64,000 bases of DNA from Streptomyces sannanensis (GCF_039536205.1 NZ_BAAAYL010000001.1:992001-1056000), one strand, 5' to 3'; positions 22,912 to 30,787 are shown, counted from the stretch's first letter. Notes: generated from the letters alone by a model not told the origin. A program made the numbers and translations.

Positions 22912-23243
22912 TGGATCCGCCCTTCGTCCTTGGTCCAGATGTAGAAGGGCTGGGCCATCGCGTCCTTGGGCTCCTGCCAGTTGGGGTCGTACGGCTCCAC
23001 GCACTGGGCGAGCCTGGTGTTGATGTCGTCGTAGAGCGGGTGGCTGCGGGCCCGGTAGAGGTTCGGGCCGATGTCGTCGTCGGCCTCCACCAGGTGGAAG
23101 TACAGGCCGTGGAACCGGAACAGGGTGCGCCGGCTCACGCCGATCATGTGCGGCAGGTCGGTGGCGTCGGACTCCTCGAAGATCTTCGCGATGTCGTCCG
23201 TCCGGTCCGGCCGCAGCTTGGCGACGATCAGAGTGCGGTGCAC
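22908..23243 (-). CDS. TcmI-family polyketide cyclase
   Basis: 111 residues. [20 protein letters not shown] at the start, [11 protein letters not shown] and [10 protein letters not shown] in the centre match TcmI/WhiE ORFVII, which close the last ring of linear or pentangular aromatics. First gene of the core operon: GTG at 23243 with GGGAGGGA upstream and a candidate SARP promoter 33 bases before the start. Confidence 0.92.
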   Translation of the reverse strand: MHRTLIVAKLRPDRTDDIAKIFEESDATDLPHMIGVSRRTLFRFHGLYFHLVEADDDIGPNLYRARSHPLYDDINTRLAQCVEPYDPNWQEPKDAMAQPFYIWTKDEGRIQ

Positions 23244-23275
23244 GGGTCCCTCCCGATGGTCGGTGGTCACGGGAG

Positions 23276-23307
23276 AACGTCGCACCGCGGTCTGGAGGAG
23301 TGCTCGA
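23276..23307 (-). promoter_or_regulatory. Candidate SARP-dependent promoter of the PKS core operon
   Basis: On the minus strand: TCGAGCA (23307-23301), TCCAGAC (23296-23290) 11 bases on, 8 bases, then GACGTT (23281-23276) as the -10. Predicted start of transcription near 23269, about 25 bases before the GTG. Confidence 0.6.
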
Positions 23308-23335
23308 AGTCCTCTCCAGCGAGGCGACTTCGAGC
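23302..23335. promoter_or_regulatory. Inverted repeat in the divergent promoter region
   Basis: Perfect 10-base arms GCTCGAAGTC and GACTTCGAGC separated by 14 bases, between the PKS operon and the divergent SchA/CurD gene. One arm overlaps the SARP heptamer read leftward; the other contains TCGAGCG, with GCGAGGC 11 bases before it, read rightward. It could serve both promoters or bind a separate dimeric regulator. No clear -10 follows on the plus strand. Confidence 0.5.
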
Positions 23336-23405
23336 GCGGCCCGAGGCGGGCGGGCTGTGCTGACCGGGGACCGTCCCCCGACAGACAAGGGAAAGGGCAG
23401 CAGGC

Positions 23406-23786
23406 ATGCCGTTCGCAGCGATCACGTACGACATCAAGCCGGGCCACGAGAAGGAACTGACCGAGATCTTCGGCGACTTCAAGCGGGTGCGCAGCAGCCG
23501 GGTCGAGGACGCCTCGGGCGAGCAGGCCGGCACGATCCTGGCCACCGCGGTCTTCCTGCGCGACGACACCCTGGTCCGGGTCATCGAGTACACGGGTGAC
23601 CTGGAGGCCGTCGCCCGGCACATGGCGTCGCAGCCGGGCGTGCGCGAGGTCGAGCGGAAGCTGAAGCCGTATCTGAGCAGGCCCCGCGACACGGACACGG
23701 TCGAGGGCTTCGTGGCGACCTTCCGGCGCAGTCTGCTGACCACGGTCGCCCAGATCTCCGTGCGGGACCTGCCCGCGCCGGCGTAG
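23406..23786 (+). CDS. SchA/CurD-like domain protein, copy 1
   Basis: 126 residues, ferredoxin-like fold predicted. Shares AITYDIKPGHEKEL-EIF, SGEQAG, VRVIEYTGD, RHMASQPGV and PYLSRPRDT with its paralogue at 24302-24691. Proteins of this kind recur in spore-pigment-type and other aromatic polyketide clusters without a settled function; cyclase or accessory monooxygenase roles have been suggested by fold. ATG preceded by AAGGGAAAGGG. A single-gene transcript ended by a strong hairpin. Confidence 0.8.
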   Translation: MPFAAITYDIKPGHEKELTEIFGDFKRVRSSRVEDASGEQAGTILATAVFLRDDTLVRVIEYTGDLEAVARHMASQPGVREVERKLKPYLSRPRDTDTVEGFVATFRRSLLTTVAQISVRDLPAPA

Positions 23787-23799
23787 CGGGCGGACAGCG

Positions 23800-23841
23800 C
23801 ACCAGGCCGCACTCCGGAGGGTCCGGGAGTGCGGCCTGGTG
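23800..23841. terminator. Bidirectional terminator
   Basis: Perfect 16-base arms (23800-23815 and 23826-23841) around a 10-base loop, between two convergent genes. Confidence 0.88.
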
Positions 23842-23852
23842 GGGTGCGGCGG

Positions 23853-24305
23853 TCAGATCGCGGTCAGGGCAGCCGCGTTGAGGGTCAGGGCCAGGACGGC
23901 CAGGGCGGTGCGCAGGTAGTGGTACCGGCGCCACAGGGGACGGGGATCCTCCCAGTCCGGCGGGAGGACCACCGGGTCGGTGACCGCCTTGACGCGGCGG
24001 TTGATGGGCACGTTGCACAGGTGGGAGACCCCGGACACCCCGAGCAACAGCACCGCGGCGACCGCGAACAGCGGCCGGGCGACACCGTCGGCCGCCACGG
24101 CGAGCACACCGTCGGCGAGCGTGCTGCTCAGCACGATCACGGGCATCGTGGGGTCCCAGTTCCGGCCGAGCAGCTGGTGGGCGTACACATAGGTGCCGGT
24201 CTCCATCGCGAACAGCGCGGGCAGCACGCTCAGCGCGACGGCGAACAGCACTCCGGCGGTGACACCGCTGCCGAGCACGGCCGCGACGGCCAGCACGACG
24301 GTCAT
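23853..24305 (-). CDS. DUF1772 membrane protein, copy 2
   Basis: 150 residues with four predicted membrane segments. Shares the family core YVYAHQLLGRNWDPTMP and NVPINRRVK with the protein at 18975-19430 but is diverged from it. GTG/ATG start overlaps the stop of the SchA/CurD gene by four bases. If copy 1 oxidises one ring position, this one may act on a second, or the two may form a membrane complex; both ideas are inference. Confidence 0.78.
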   Translation of the reverse strand: MTVVLAVAAVLGSGVTAGVLFAVALSVLPALFAMETGTYVYAHQLLGRNWDPTMPVIVLSSTLADGVLAVAADGVARPLFAVAAVLLLGVSGVSHLCNVPINRRVKAVTDPVVLPPDWEDPRPLWRRYHYLRTALAVLALTLNAAALTAI

Positions 24306-24691
24306 GACGCCGGGGCCCCCGTGGGGTGGGTGTCCACGGTCAGCTGGGCTACGGTGCGCATGGTGGCGTCGCGGAAGTACGCGGCGAACGCCTGGGGCGA
24401 GCTGGTGTCCCGCGGCTCGGCGAGGTAGGGCTGCAGCTCGGCCTCCGCGGTGTGGACGCCCCGCTGCGCGGCCATGTGGCGGCCGACGGCCGAGAAGTCG
24501 CCCTCGTAGTGGATGACCCGGACGACGATGTCGTCCTTGACGAACACCGCCGTGCCGAGCAGCCGGCCGGCCTGCTCGCCGTCGCCGCCGGTGAAGTCGG
24601 GGGTGTCGACCCGCTGGAACTTGGCGAAGATCTCGGCGATCTCGTCCTCGTGACCGGGTTTGACCCGGTAGGTGATGGCTGCGTAGGGCAT
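24302..24691 (-). CDS. SchA/CurD-like domain protein, copy 2
   Basis: 129 residues, paralogue of 23406-23786 (AITYRVKPGHEDEI-EIF, DGEQAG, VRVIHYEGD, RHMAAQRGV, PYLAEPRDT). Lies between the PKS ACP and the second DUF1772 gene. The pairing SchA/CurD plus DUF1772 here, and the pairing of the other copies with the core operon, suggests a duplicated oxidation module. Confidence 0.8.
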   Translation of the reverse strand: MPYAAITYRVKPGHEDEIAEIFAKFQRVDTPDFTGGDGEQAGRLLGTAVFVKDDIVVRVIHYEGDFSAVGRHMAAQRGVHTAEAELQPYLAEPRDTSSPQAFAAYFRDATMRTVAQLTVDTHPTGAPAS

Positions 24692-24749
24692 CAGTTTCCT
24701 CCGTCGGCTTCGCGGGTGGTGCCGGTGTCGTACGGGTCCGGTGCGGTCG

Positions 24750-25019
24750 TCACCGGACGGCCCCGGCCCGCGGTGCGGTGCCGATCAGCTGGAGCAGCAT
24801 CCGCGGGGTCTCGGCCTCCATGACGGCGTCGTCGTCGAGGACGATCCCGTACGTGCGGTTGATCACGCTCGTGGCCTGGAGCAGGGCGAGGGAGTCGTAG
24901 CCGAACTCCAGGAAGGGGGTGTCCAGTGCCTCCTCGCCCTCCAGCGCCATGCCCTCCTCGGGGGCGCCGACGCATTCGAGCAGGAGCGCTCCGAGCTCGG
25001 ACAGGTTCATGTCAATCAC
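24750..25019 (-). CDS. Type II PKS acyl carrier protein
   Basis: 89 residues. The phosphopantetheine serine is Ser43 in FLEFGYDSLALLQ, and the rest follows the aromatic PKS ACP pattern. It carries the growing chain for KS/CLF. GTG start with GAGGAA upstream. Unusually it is not beside KS/CLF but in the operon of the SARP regulator, 26 bases after it, so carrier supply is tied to the regulator transcript. Confidence 0.93.
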   Translation of the reverse strand: MIDMNLSELGALLLECVGAPEEGMALEGEEALDTPFLEFGYDSLALLQATSVINRTYGIVLDDDAVMEAETPRMLLQLIGTAPRAGAVR

Positions 25020-25045
25020 GATGCTTCCTCTCGGTTCCTTGACGG

Positions 25046-25882
25046 TCAGTTGGCCCGCGCGAGCAGCGGGCTCGCGGCGGCGGCCGCGGGGTCCAGTTCG
25101 AGCTGCGGCGAGGAGTCGAGCACCGCCCGGTGCAGCTGCTCGACGCTGGGCGAGGGGTCGAGCCCGAGGCTCTGGTTCAGACAGCGGCGCAGCTGCCGGT
25201 ACACGGTCAGCGCGTCACTGCGGCGCCCGACCCGGTACAGCGCGAGCATCAGCTGCTCGTGCACCGCCTCGTGCATCGGATGGCGGGCGGCGAGCCCGGA
25301 CAGCTCACCGACGAGCTCATGATGGCGGCCCAGCCTCAGGTCTGCCTCGATCCGGCGCTGAAGGACGCTCATCCGCGACTCGTCCAGCCGGGTGGCCTCC
25401 ACCTCGAGCAGCGGCCCGCACTGGACGTCGGAGAGCGCACGGCCGTGCCACAGCGACAGCGCCCCGCCGAAGTACGAGGAGGCCGCCGGCCAGTCACCCT
25501 GGTTCAGCGCCCGGTGCCCGGCCGAGGACAGCTCGTCGAACTCGTGGGCGTCGAGCAGCCCGCCGTGGGTGTCGAGCCGGTAACCGCCGGGCTCGGTGAC
25601 GAGGACGCTCTTGGCGCCGTTCGGCAGGCTGTCGCCCTCGGCGCCCTCACGCAGGGCGGCCGCGATGGCGTTGCGGATCTGCAGGATGTACGTCTGCAGG
25701 GTGGTCTGGACGCTGCGCGGCGGGTGCTCGCCCCAGACCTCCTCCACCAGCGCAGCCACCGACACGGCCTCGCCCGCCTCCAGGGCGAGCAGCGCGAAGA
25801 CCTTGCGCGGTTTGACGGCGGTGAGGTGCACGGGCACTCCGGACAAGGTGGCCCGGAACGGGCCGAGCACGCTGATGTCCAT
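25046..25882 (-). CDS. SARP-family transcriptional activator 1
   Basis: 278 residues: OmpR-type winged-helix DNA-binding domain (about 1-95, with KPRKVFALLAL and SVQTTLQTYILQIRN) followed by the bacterial transcriptional activation domain (about 100-250). No ATPase or TPR extension, so it is of the short ActII-ORF4/RedD type. Such proteins bind 11-base-spaced heptamers and recruit polymerase; boxes of that form precede most units in this cluster. It lies in an operon with the thioesterase upstream and ACP downstream. Confidence 0.95.
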   Translation of the reverse strand: MDISVLGPFRATLSGVPVHLTAVKPRKVFALLALEAGEAVSVAALVEEVWGEHPPRSVQTTLQTYILQIRNAIAAALREGAEGDSLPNGAKSVLVTEPGGYRLDTHGGLLDAHEFDELSSAGHRALNQGDWPAASSYFGGALSLWHGRALSDVQCGPLLEVEATRLDESRMSVLQRRIEADLRLGRHHELVGELSGLAARHPMHEAVHEQLMLALYRVGRRSDALTVYRQLRRCLNQSLGLDPSPSVEQLHRAVLDSSPQLELDPAAAAASPLLARAN

Positions 25883-25952
25883 GCGCGGATCTCCTTCGGG
25901 TTACGTGGATCAGCCGGCCTGGTGGTACGGCGCCGCGTCGGTTCGCGTCGCC

Positions 25953-26705
25953 TCAGGTCCTGTCGAACGCGGACCGCAGGGACTCCCCCACCTCGCGGGG
26001 CACGTCCCGGCCCCGTACGAAGAAGTGGGTGCCGCGGACGGTACGGAGCCGGAAACGGGACGTCGTGCAGTGCTTCCAGGCGTGCACCTCGGTCACGGAG
26101 ACCAGGGGATCGATCTCGCCCGCGTAGCCGTCGAGGGGGCACGGCAACGCGGTCACGGGCGTGGACCGCAGGTCCTGCGCGAGGAGCAGATCGGCCCGCA
26201 GGGTGGCGAGGGTGCCGGCCAGCCAGCCGATCCGGTTGCGCAGCGGGGCGGGGATGCTCTGCTGGTCCCCCAGGGACAGGATCAGCTCCTCGTCGGGGAG
26301 TTCGGGACTGACAAGCGTCTCGATCAGCGGCGCCGGCAGCTGCGGCGCCGAGCAGGCGCCGACCGCGAGCCGCTCGGGCGGGCGCAGCCCGGCGCACACC
26401 CGGTGCTCCGCGAACCGGTAGGCGACCAGCGCCCCCAGGCTGTGCCCGTAGAACGCGTGCGGCTCGTCGAGCAGCGACCCCAGATCGCTCTGGAGCTCCT
26501 CGACCAGCCGGGCGCCGTCGGTGATCCGTTCCTCGCGCCGCCGGCTCTCCCGGCCCGGCAGCCGCACCGGCAGCACGGACACACCCGGTCCGACGCGCCG
26601 CTGCCACCCGGCGAAGGTCATGGCGCCCCCGCCGGCGTGGTGGAAGGTGAACAGCCGGACGCCGTCCCTCCCGGACGCCGGCCGGACCGCGAGATAGCGC
26701 TGCAC
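25953..26705 (-). CDS. Type II thioesterase
   Basis: 250 residues, alpha/beta hydrolase. FTFHHAGGGAMTF oxyanion segment, nucleophile Ser in FYGHSLGAL near residue 84 and C-terminal His in RGTHFF complete the triad. Removes aberrant acyl groups from carrier proteins. The GTG at 26705 is chosen because GAAGGGGGA lies just before it; a GTG eight codons earlier is possible. Thioesterases of this type are normal for modular or NRPS systems and less common in aromatic PKS clusters, which fits the extra ACP and acyl-AMP ligase nearby. Confidence 0.92.
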   Translation of the reverse strand: MQRYLAVRPASGRDGVRLFTFHHAGGGAMTFAGWQRRVGPGVSVLPVRLPGRESRRREERITDGARLVEELQSDLGSLLDEPHAFYGHSLGALVAYRFAEHRVCAGLRPPERLAVGACSAPQLPAPLIETLVSPELPDEELILSLGDQQSIPAPLRNRIGWLAGTLATLRADLLLAQDLRSTPVTALPCPLDGYAGEIDPLVSVTEVHAWKHCTTSRFRLRTVRGTHFFVRGRDVPREVGESLRSAFDRT

Positions 26706-26794
26706 CCGATCCCCCTTCGTCTGCCGCACCGTTGCTCCGCATCTTTTCGGTCAGATGCGCGATCCGAGGGTCACCGCAGGGCCTCGTTCATCGC

Positions 26795-27586
26795 TCAACT
26801 GGCGCTGGAGCGCGGATCGGAGAGCCGGGGCAGCGCGTCGCCGGTCTCCGGCCGGTCGCCGAAACCGGGGTCGTTGACAGCCGCACTGACCGTGTAGGCG
26901 TCCTCGACCAGCCAGCTGTGGAACGACCAGTCCTCCCCCGTGCCGGGCGTGCCGTCGGGCCGCAGCATGGACAGCCGCGCGTCGCCCGGCCCGAAACCGA
27001 ACTCGGTGAAGCGGAACCGCAGTCCCTGGCCGATCGCCTTGCTGTAGGCCTCCTTCAGCGTCCACAGCCGCACCAGCTCGCGGTTGCGCCACTCCGCCGG
27101 CACGCGTTCCAGCGCCTCCCGTTCGTGCGGGGTGCAGGCCATGGCCTCGGTGCCGAGGTCCAGCATCCGACGGTCGGCCGGCTCGGTGTCCACCCCGATC
27201 CGGCCGAACCGGGTCAGGCCCACCACGAGCAGCCCCTCGGTGTGGCTGAGGCCGACGTCCAGCTGGTCGATGCCGCGCAGGAACGGACGACCACCCGGCT
27301 TGTACGCCAGCTCGAGCTCGCCGGGCAGGGTGCCGAGCACGGCGCTCGCCGCGGACTTCAGGAGCAGCCGCGCGGCGACGAACCGGTCCCGGTTCCGCGA
27401 GGCGGGCATCCGGGCCAGGCGGGCGTGGTCCGGCCCGAGGTAGGCGGCCAGCTCCGGCGCGCCGAGGTCGGGCGGCAGCCAGTCGTCGACCGCCGCGTAG
27501 ACGACACAGGTGCCGTGCGCCGCCACGGCCCCGCGCACCGGCTCCCACGAGCACCCGGGCCCGCGGTGCCGCAACGGCCGCATCAT
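26795..27586 (-). CDS. Sfp-type 4'-phosphopantetheinyl transferase
   Basis: 263 residues. The magnesium/CoA motifs RIGVDTEP and WTLKEAYSKAIG are both intact. It converts the apo carrier proteins of the cluster (the PKS ACP and the ACP domain at 32651) to holo form. Two adjacent ATG codons; the first, at 27586, follows GGAGGT by six bases. A cluster-encoded Sfp enzyme suggests that the carriers here are poor substrates for the housekeeping one. Confidence 0.94.
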   Translation of the reverse strand: MMRPLRHRGPGCSWEPVRGAVAAHGTCVVYAAVDDWLPPDLGAPELAAYLGPDHARLARMPASRNRDRFVAARLLLKSAASAVLGTLPGELELAYKPGGRPFLRGIDQLDVGLSHTEGLLVVGLTRFGRIGVDTEPADRRMLDLGTEAMACTPHEREALERVPAEWRNRELVRLWTLKEAYSKAIGQGLRFRFTEFGFGPGDARLSMLRPDGTPGTGEDWSFHSWLVEDAYTVSAAVNDPGFGDRPETGDALPRLSDPRSSAS

Positions 27587-27657
27587 GTCGTACCTCCTCG
27601 TTCGGCGCCCCTCGCGGGGCGCGGGATCCGCCCTGACCGGGCGGGGCCGGGACGCCC

Positions 27658-29364
27658 CTACCGGCCGATCGCCGTCGCGTACAGGTCGTAGCTGCGGGCG
27701 TCGTCGAAGCGGTGCAGCAGTTCGGCGAGCAGCCGGTCGGCAGCCGCCGCGGGCATGCGGACCGCCGACCGGTCGAGCCGGCCGGCGACGCGGGTGAGCG
27801 CGGTCGCCGCCCAGGCCGGGTCGGCGAGGAAGCCGCCGGCCGGGCGGTGGCGCCACACGCCGAGGCAGGCGGCGCCGGCGACGAGCAGCGCGTACCGATC
27901 GGCGAGCGCGTAGGCACGGGGGCTGACGGGTTCGCCGGCGGGCCGGGCGGCGAGCGCGGCGCAGCCCTCGCGCAGGGCGCGCAGCTCTGCCACGAGGACC
28001 GCGGCCGCCTCCGCGAGCGGGCCGTCGGCGTGCCGCGCCGACTCCTCCAGCGAGCCGAGCAGCGAGTCCCGGTCGGCGGCCGGTCCGTCGCCGCCGACCC
28101 GGTGGGGCGGCAGCCCCGCGTCGAACGGGCGGAACAGCGGGGCGAGCCCCTCGCCGCCGCCGGGGTCGCCGAGCGAGGGCAGCCGCAGCAGCTGGGCGAC
28201 GAGCACGGCCCTGCTGGCCGAGGCGCCGGCGCTGCCCAGGCCGAGCATCGGCAGGTCACGGGCGGTCTTGTGGAAGATGCCGTAACTGCCGCTCGTGGCA
28301 TAGGCCTCGGAGCCGAGCACGATCGACAGGTCGTCCATCGTCTCGTTGAGGACCGTCGGCAGCAGGTACTTGGCGGCGGCGCCCAGCGTCCCGCTCTCCC
28401 GGGGCAGCAGGTGCGTCGCCCGGGTGGCGACGAGCGCCAGGCAGTCGCACACCAGCAGGTCGGCGAAGGCGTTCACGAGCGCCGTACGGGTGCGGGAGGA
28501 GTGCAGCGAGGCCGGGCTGCGCCGGCGGCGCGATCGGGCGAAGGCCGTCGTGGTACGCAGGGCGGTGTCGGCGCAGCCCAGGGCCATCGACAGGCCGGCG
28601 CTGCGGGTGAGCGGGAAGACCTGCTCGGCCAGCCGGATCGCGTCGCCCGCGGCTCCGAGCAGCCGCCCGGCGTCGAGGCGGTGGCCGTCGAAGGCGAGCC
28701 CCTGGACGGCGCAGCCGCGCACCCCGGCGGTCGGGCGGCGCGGCAGCAGCCGGAGGCCCCCGCCGTCCGGGTGCGCCGGTCCCGGCGCCAGGAAGGCGCT
28801 CAGCCCGTCCGGCGTGTGGGCGAACAGCACCAGCGCCCCTGCGCGGGCGGCGTTGTTGAGGGCCTCCTTGCGACCGCTGAGCAGGTAGCCGGCCCCGTCC
28901 GGCACGGCGGTGAGCCGGTTGCGCAGGAAGTCGTTGCCCTGGGGCGGCTCGGGGTAGGCGCAGGCCATCCGGCCGTCGGCGAGCAGCAGTGCGGCGGTGT
29001 CCTGTCGCTGGCGCGGGGTGCCGGCGGTCCAGACGACCACCGCGGCCAGGTACGAGACGAGGCCATGGCCGAGGCCGAGCGCCGCGTCGCGGCGGAACAC
29101 CACGCGCAGCACCCGGGCCAGGGTGTCAAGACGGTCGAGGCGGCCGCCCAGTTCGCGGGGCACGAACTCGGCGTTCAGACCGAAGGCGTCGAGCAGCCGC
29201 TCGGCGGCCGGCAGCAGCAGGTGCCGTTCGTCGGCGGCCAGGAACTGCTGGGCGCCCAGGGGGTTGCCCGGGTCGTCGAGGTCGCCGAATTCGTGCTCGA
29301 GCCGGGCGATGCGTTCCTGGACGGCGACCTCCGAGGAGTCGACCGCGTTCACCGTCGTCGTCAT
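27658..29364 (-). CDS. Acyl-CoA dehydrogenase-like flavoprotein
   Basis: 568 residues, longer than the usual 380-400. The N-terminal two thirds follow the acyl-CoA dehydrogenase fold (GLGHGLVSY, YPEPPQGND, LSGRKEALNNAA, LGSEAYATSG); the C-terminal ~170 residues are an additional helical region. The usual catalytic Glu region is not obvious by eye. It probably desaturates an acyl group carried on ACP or CoA, in line with the nearby acyl-AMP ligase. ATG at 29364 with GGAGGGA upstream. First gene of its operon. Confidence 0.82.
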   Translation of the reverse strand: MTTTVNAVDSSEVAVQERIARLEHEFGDLDDPGNPLGAQQFLAADERHLLLPAAERLLDAFGLNAEFVPRELGGRLDRLDTLARVLRVVFRRDAALGLGHGLVSYLAAVVVWTAGTPRQRQDTAALLLADGRMACAYPEPPQGNDFLRNRLTAVPDGAGYLLSGRKEALNNAARAGALVLFAHTPDGLSAFLAPGPAHPDGGGLRLLPRRPTAGVRGCAVQGLAFDGHRLDAGRLLGAAGDAIRLAEQVFPLTRSAGLSMALGCADTALRTTTAFARSRRRRSPASLHSSRTRTALVNAFADLLVCDCLALVATRATHLLPRESGTLGAAAKYLLPTVLNETMDDLSIVLGSEAYATSGSYGIFHKTARDLPMLGLGSAGASASRAVLVAQLLRLPSLGDPGGGEGLAPLFRPFDAGLPPHRVGGDGPAADRDSLLGSLEESARHADGPLAEAAAVLVAELRALREGCAALAARPAGEPVSPRAYALADRYALLVAGAACLGVWRHRPAGGFLADPAWAATALTRVAGRLDRSAVRMPAAAADRLLAELLHRFDDARSYDLYATAIGR

Positions 29365-29401
29365 GCCATCCCTCCGTTCTCTTCCCGCTCGTGCTGCCCA
29401 C

Positions 29402-29433
29402 CGCTCGACCGGCACGGCTCAAGACGCGCTCAA
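29402..29433 (-). promoter_or_regulatory. Possible SARP boxes before the acyl-CoA dehydrogenase operon
   Basis: TTGAGCG (29433-29427) and TTGAGCC (29422-29416) on the minus strand are 11 bases apart. The -10 expected 8 bases later would be CGAGCG, which is poor. On the opposite strand the same bases read TCAAGAC and TCAAGGT, followed after 8 bases by CAGAAT, a better -10 but with no gene directly after it. Confidence 0.4.
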
Positions 29434-29658
29434 GGTCTTCCGGTCAGAATCGGTTCCATCGCCTCCTCCGGGCACGGAAACCGGGTTCACCGGTCGCGGC
29501 CCCGGCGCGCCGCTCTGTCGGTACTGCTCCCAGAACGGGTTCTGGTCCACGGGCAGCCACATGGATCCGTAGGCCACCAGGCAGGTCCATACCGACCGGG
29601 CCAGGCGCCCGAGTACGACTCGGACGTCGGCACCGTCGGGGGGTGCGGTTGCGGGCAT
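29419..29658 (-). CDS. Small protein of unknown function
   Basis: 79 residues, not recognised. Contains a short hydrophobic stretch (about 18-32, with WTCLVAYGSMWLP) then a Pro/Gly-rich polar tail. Supported as a gene by an AGAAGGGA ribosome site, a divergent candidate SARP promoter in front of it, and its fit between two cluster genes on the same strand as those that follow. It could be a peptide-like accessory or membrane-associated subunit; no motif decides this. It ends 54 bases before the acyl-CoA dehydrogenase start. Confidence 0.55.
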   Translation of the reverse strand: MPATAPPDGADVRVVLGRLARSVWTCLVAYGSMWLPVDQNPFWEQYRQSGAPGPRPVNPVSVPGGGDGTDSDRKTLSAS

Positions 29659-29691
29659 GTCGTGCCGTCCCTTCTGCTGTCGGGACTGTCC

Positions 29692-29723
29692 ACGATCGGC
29701 GCCGCGGCTCGGCGGATCCTCGA
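29692..29723 (-). promoter_or_regulatory. Candidate SARP promoter of the 79-residue protein gene
   Basis: Minus strand: TCGAGGA (29723-29717), CCGAGCC (29712-29706) 11 bases on, 8 bases, GATCGT (29697-29692) as -10. Predicted leader of about 27 bases. Confidence 0.45.
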
Positions 29724-29756
29724 GGAACTCTCGTGGGCGCGGGCCCTGACCCGTTC

Positions 29757-29788
29757 TCGAGCCGTACTCGAGCGGGGTGTGATCGGAT
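29757..29788 (+). promoter_or_regulatory. Candidate SARP promoter of the 29811 gene
   Basis: TCGAGCC (29757) and TCGAGCG (29768), both close to consensus and 11 bases apart, then 8 bases and TCGGAT (29783-29788). The transcript would begin within about 15 bases of the start codon. Confidence 0.6.
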
Positions 29789-29810
29789 GGCTTGAAGTGT
29801 GCACACCGGA

Positions 29811-30458
29811 ATGAGAAGGGGGCCGGCGGTTTACCAGCGCGATCTCAACCCCGAGTTGACCGTGATGGGGCGCGTCCTGACCAGCGCGCCTCCCCAGGTG
29901 TTCGAGCCCGAACTCCTCGCGTACGCCAGGCACCGGGAGTCCCGCAGGGGATTCGTCTCCCGGGTGACCGCCGCCCTGACCGAGCGGCCCGGCGGCTATG
30001 TGTTCCTCGACCGGTGGATCGGCATGGACCGCCTGCTGCAGGCGGCGCATCCGGATCCGGCCGCCCCGGCCGCCCCGGCCGGGCCGCGGCGGCTCGCGGC
30101 GTCCCTCCACGCACAGGCGGAACTGCTGGTCACGGTGGGTCAGATGACCGTGCACGGCGGGCCGGCCGACGCCGCCCAGCTGCTGTTCGTGCGGGCCGTG
30201 GTGAGCGGCGAGCCGGAGCGGTTCGAGCTGGACTTCGGCTCCCTGGTCGGCGAGTGCGTGCCGGAGGAGGGCTTCGGCGGCAGCACGCTGCTGCGCTCGA
30301 TCGCCGACCCGTACGTCTACGCGGGGCTGCTGTGGTGGCGGGACGCCGCGGCCGAGGAGCGGGTGCGCGCGAGTGTCGGCTGGCGGGACCGGCGCGCGCG
30401 TCTTGCGGCCTCGGCCCGTATCACCGAGGAACCCGCCCGCCCGCTCGACGAGTCCTGA
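29811..30458 (+). CDS. Unknown protein, cluster-associated
   Basis: 215 residues, family not recognised. Composition is soluble and helical, with a conserved-looking core of LLVTVGQMTVHGGPADAAQLLFVRAVV, GECVPEEGFGGSTLLRS and a C-terminal LLWWRDAAAEERVRASVGWRD. No catalytic motif, signal peptide or membrane segment. Start uncertain: ATG at 29811 is used, but a GTG at 29799 is in frame and either would give a nearly leaderless message given the predicted promoter. It leads the plus-strand carboxylase/acyl-ligase group. Confidence 0.75.
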   Translation: MRRGPAVYQRDLNPELTVMGRVLTSAPPQVFEPELLAYARHRESRRGFVSRVTAALTERPGGYVFLDRWIGMDRLLQAAHPDPAAPAAPAGPRRLAASLHAQAELLVTVGQMTVHGGPADAAQLLFVRAVVSGEPERFELDFGSLVGECVPEEGFGGSTLLRSIADPYVYAGLLWWRDAAAEERVRASVGWRDRRARLAASARITEEPARPLDES

Positions 30459-30470
30459 CCCGACCCGTCC

Positions 30471-30502
30471 CCGAGGACTCTTCGAGGGGCCCGCCGCAGC
30501 AT
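30471..30502 (+). promoter_or_regulatory. Candidate SARP promoter of the carboxylase epsilon gene
   Basis: CCGAGGA (30471), TCGAGGG (30482) 11 bases on, 8 bases, CAGCAT (30497-30502). The start codon follows after only seven bases, so the message would be leaderless. Confidence 0.5.
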
Positions 30503-30509
30503 CCGCGGC

Positions 30510-30725
30510 ATGGACGAGCCCACCCAGACGCAGCCCTCCTTCGTCGTCGTCCGCGGCCGGCCGGACCCCGACGAACTCGCCGCCGTGACGGCGGTCCTGC
30601 TGGCCAGACTGCGTGCGCTGGGCGCGGCTGCGGAGCCGGACGACGCGGCGGGCAGGCCGCTCCGGGCCCCCTGGGCGACCCCCCGACGGCCCCGCCCGCG
30701 CGTCGGCTGGACGGCCTCGCGCTGA
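30510..30725 (+). CDS. Acyl-CoA carboxylase epsilon subunit
   Basis: 71 residues. The pattern FVVVRGRPDPDELAAVTAVL followed by a basic Pro/Arg/Trp tail is that of the small epsilon subunit (AccE/PccE) of actinobacterial acyl-CoA carboxylases, which tightens the alpha-beta complex. Its partner beta subunit is encoded 9 kb away at 39648-41273 rather than next to it. No ribosome site is visible, in agreement with the leaderless promoter geometry. It should help supply malonyl-CoA (or an alpha-branched extender) to the PKS. Confidence 0.85.
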   Translation: MDEPTQTQPSFVVVRGRPDPDELAAVTAVLLARLRALGAAAEPDDAAGRPLRAPWATPRRPRPRVGWTASR

Positions 30726-30755
30726 CCTTCCGGCGCCCCTGCGACCCAGCGGCGG

Positions 30756-30787
30756 TCGAGTGCCCTTCAAGACGCCGTGCCTACGGT
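30756..30787 (+). promoter_or_regulatory. Candidate SARP promoter of the acyl-AMP ligase operon
   Basis: The cleanest example in the window: TCGAGTG (30756), TCAAGAC (30767) 11 bases on, exactly 8 bases, then TACGGT (30782-30787). A GGGG-rich ribosome site and ATG at 30856 follow. Confidence 0.65.
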
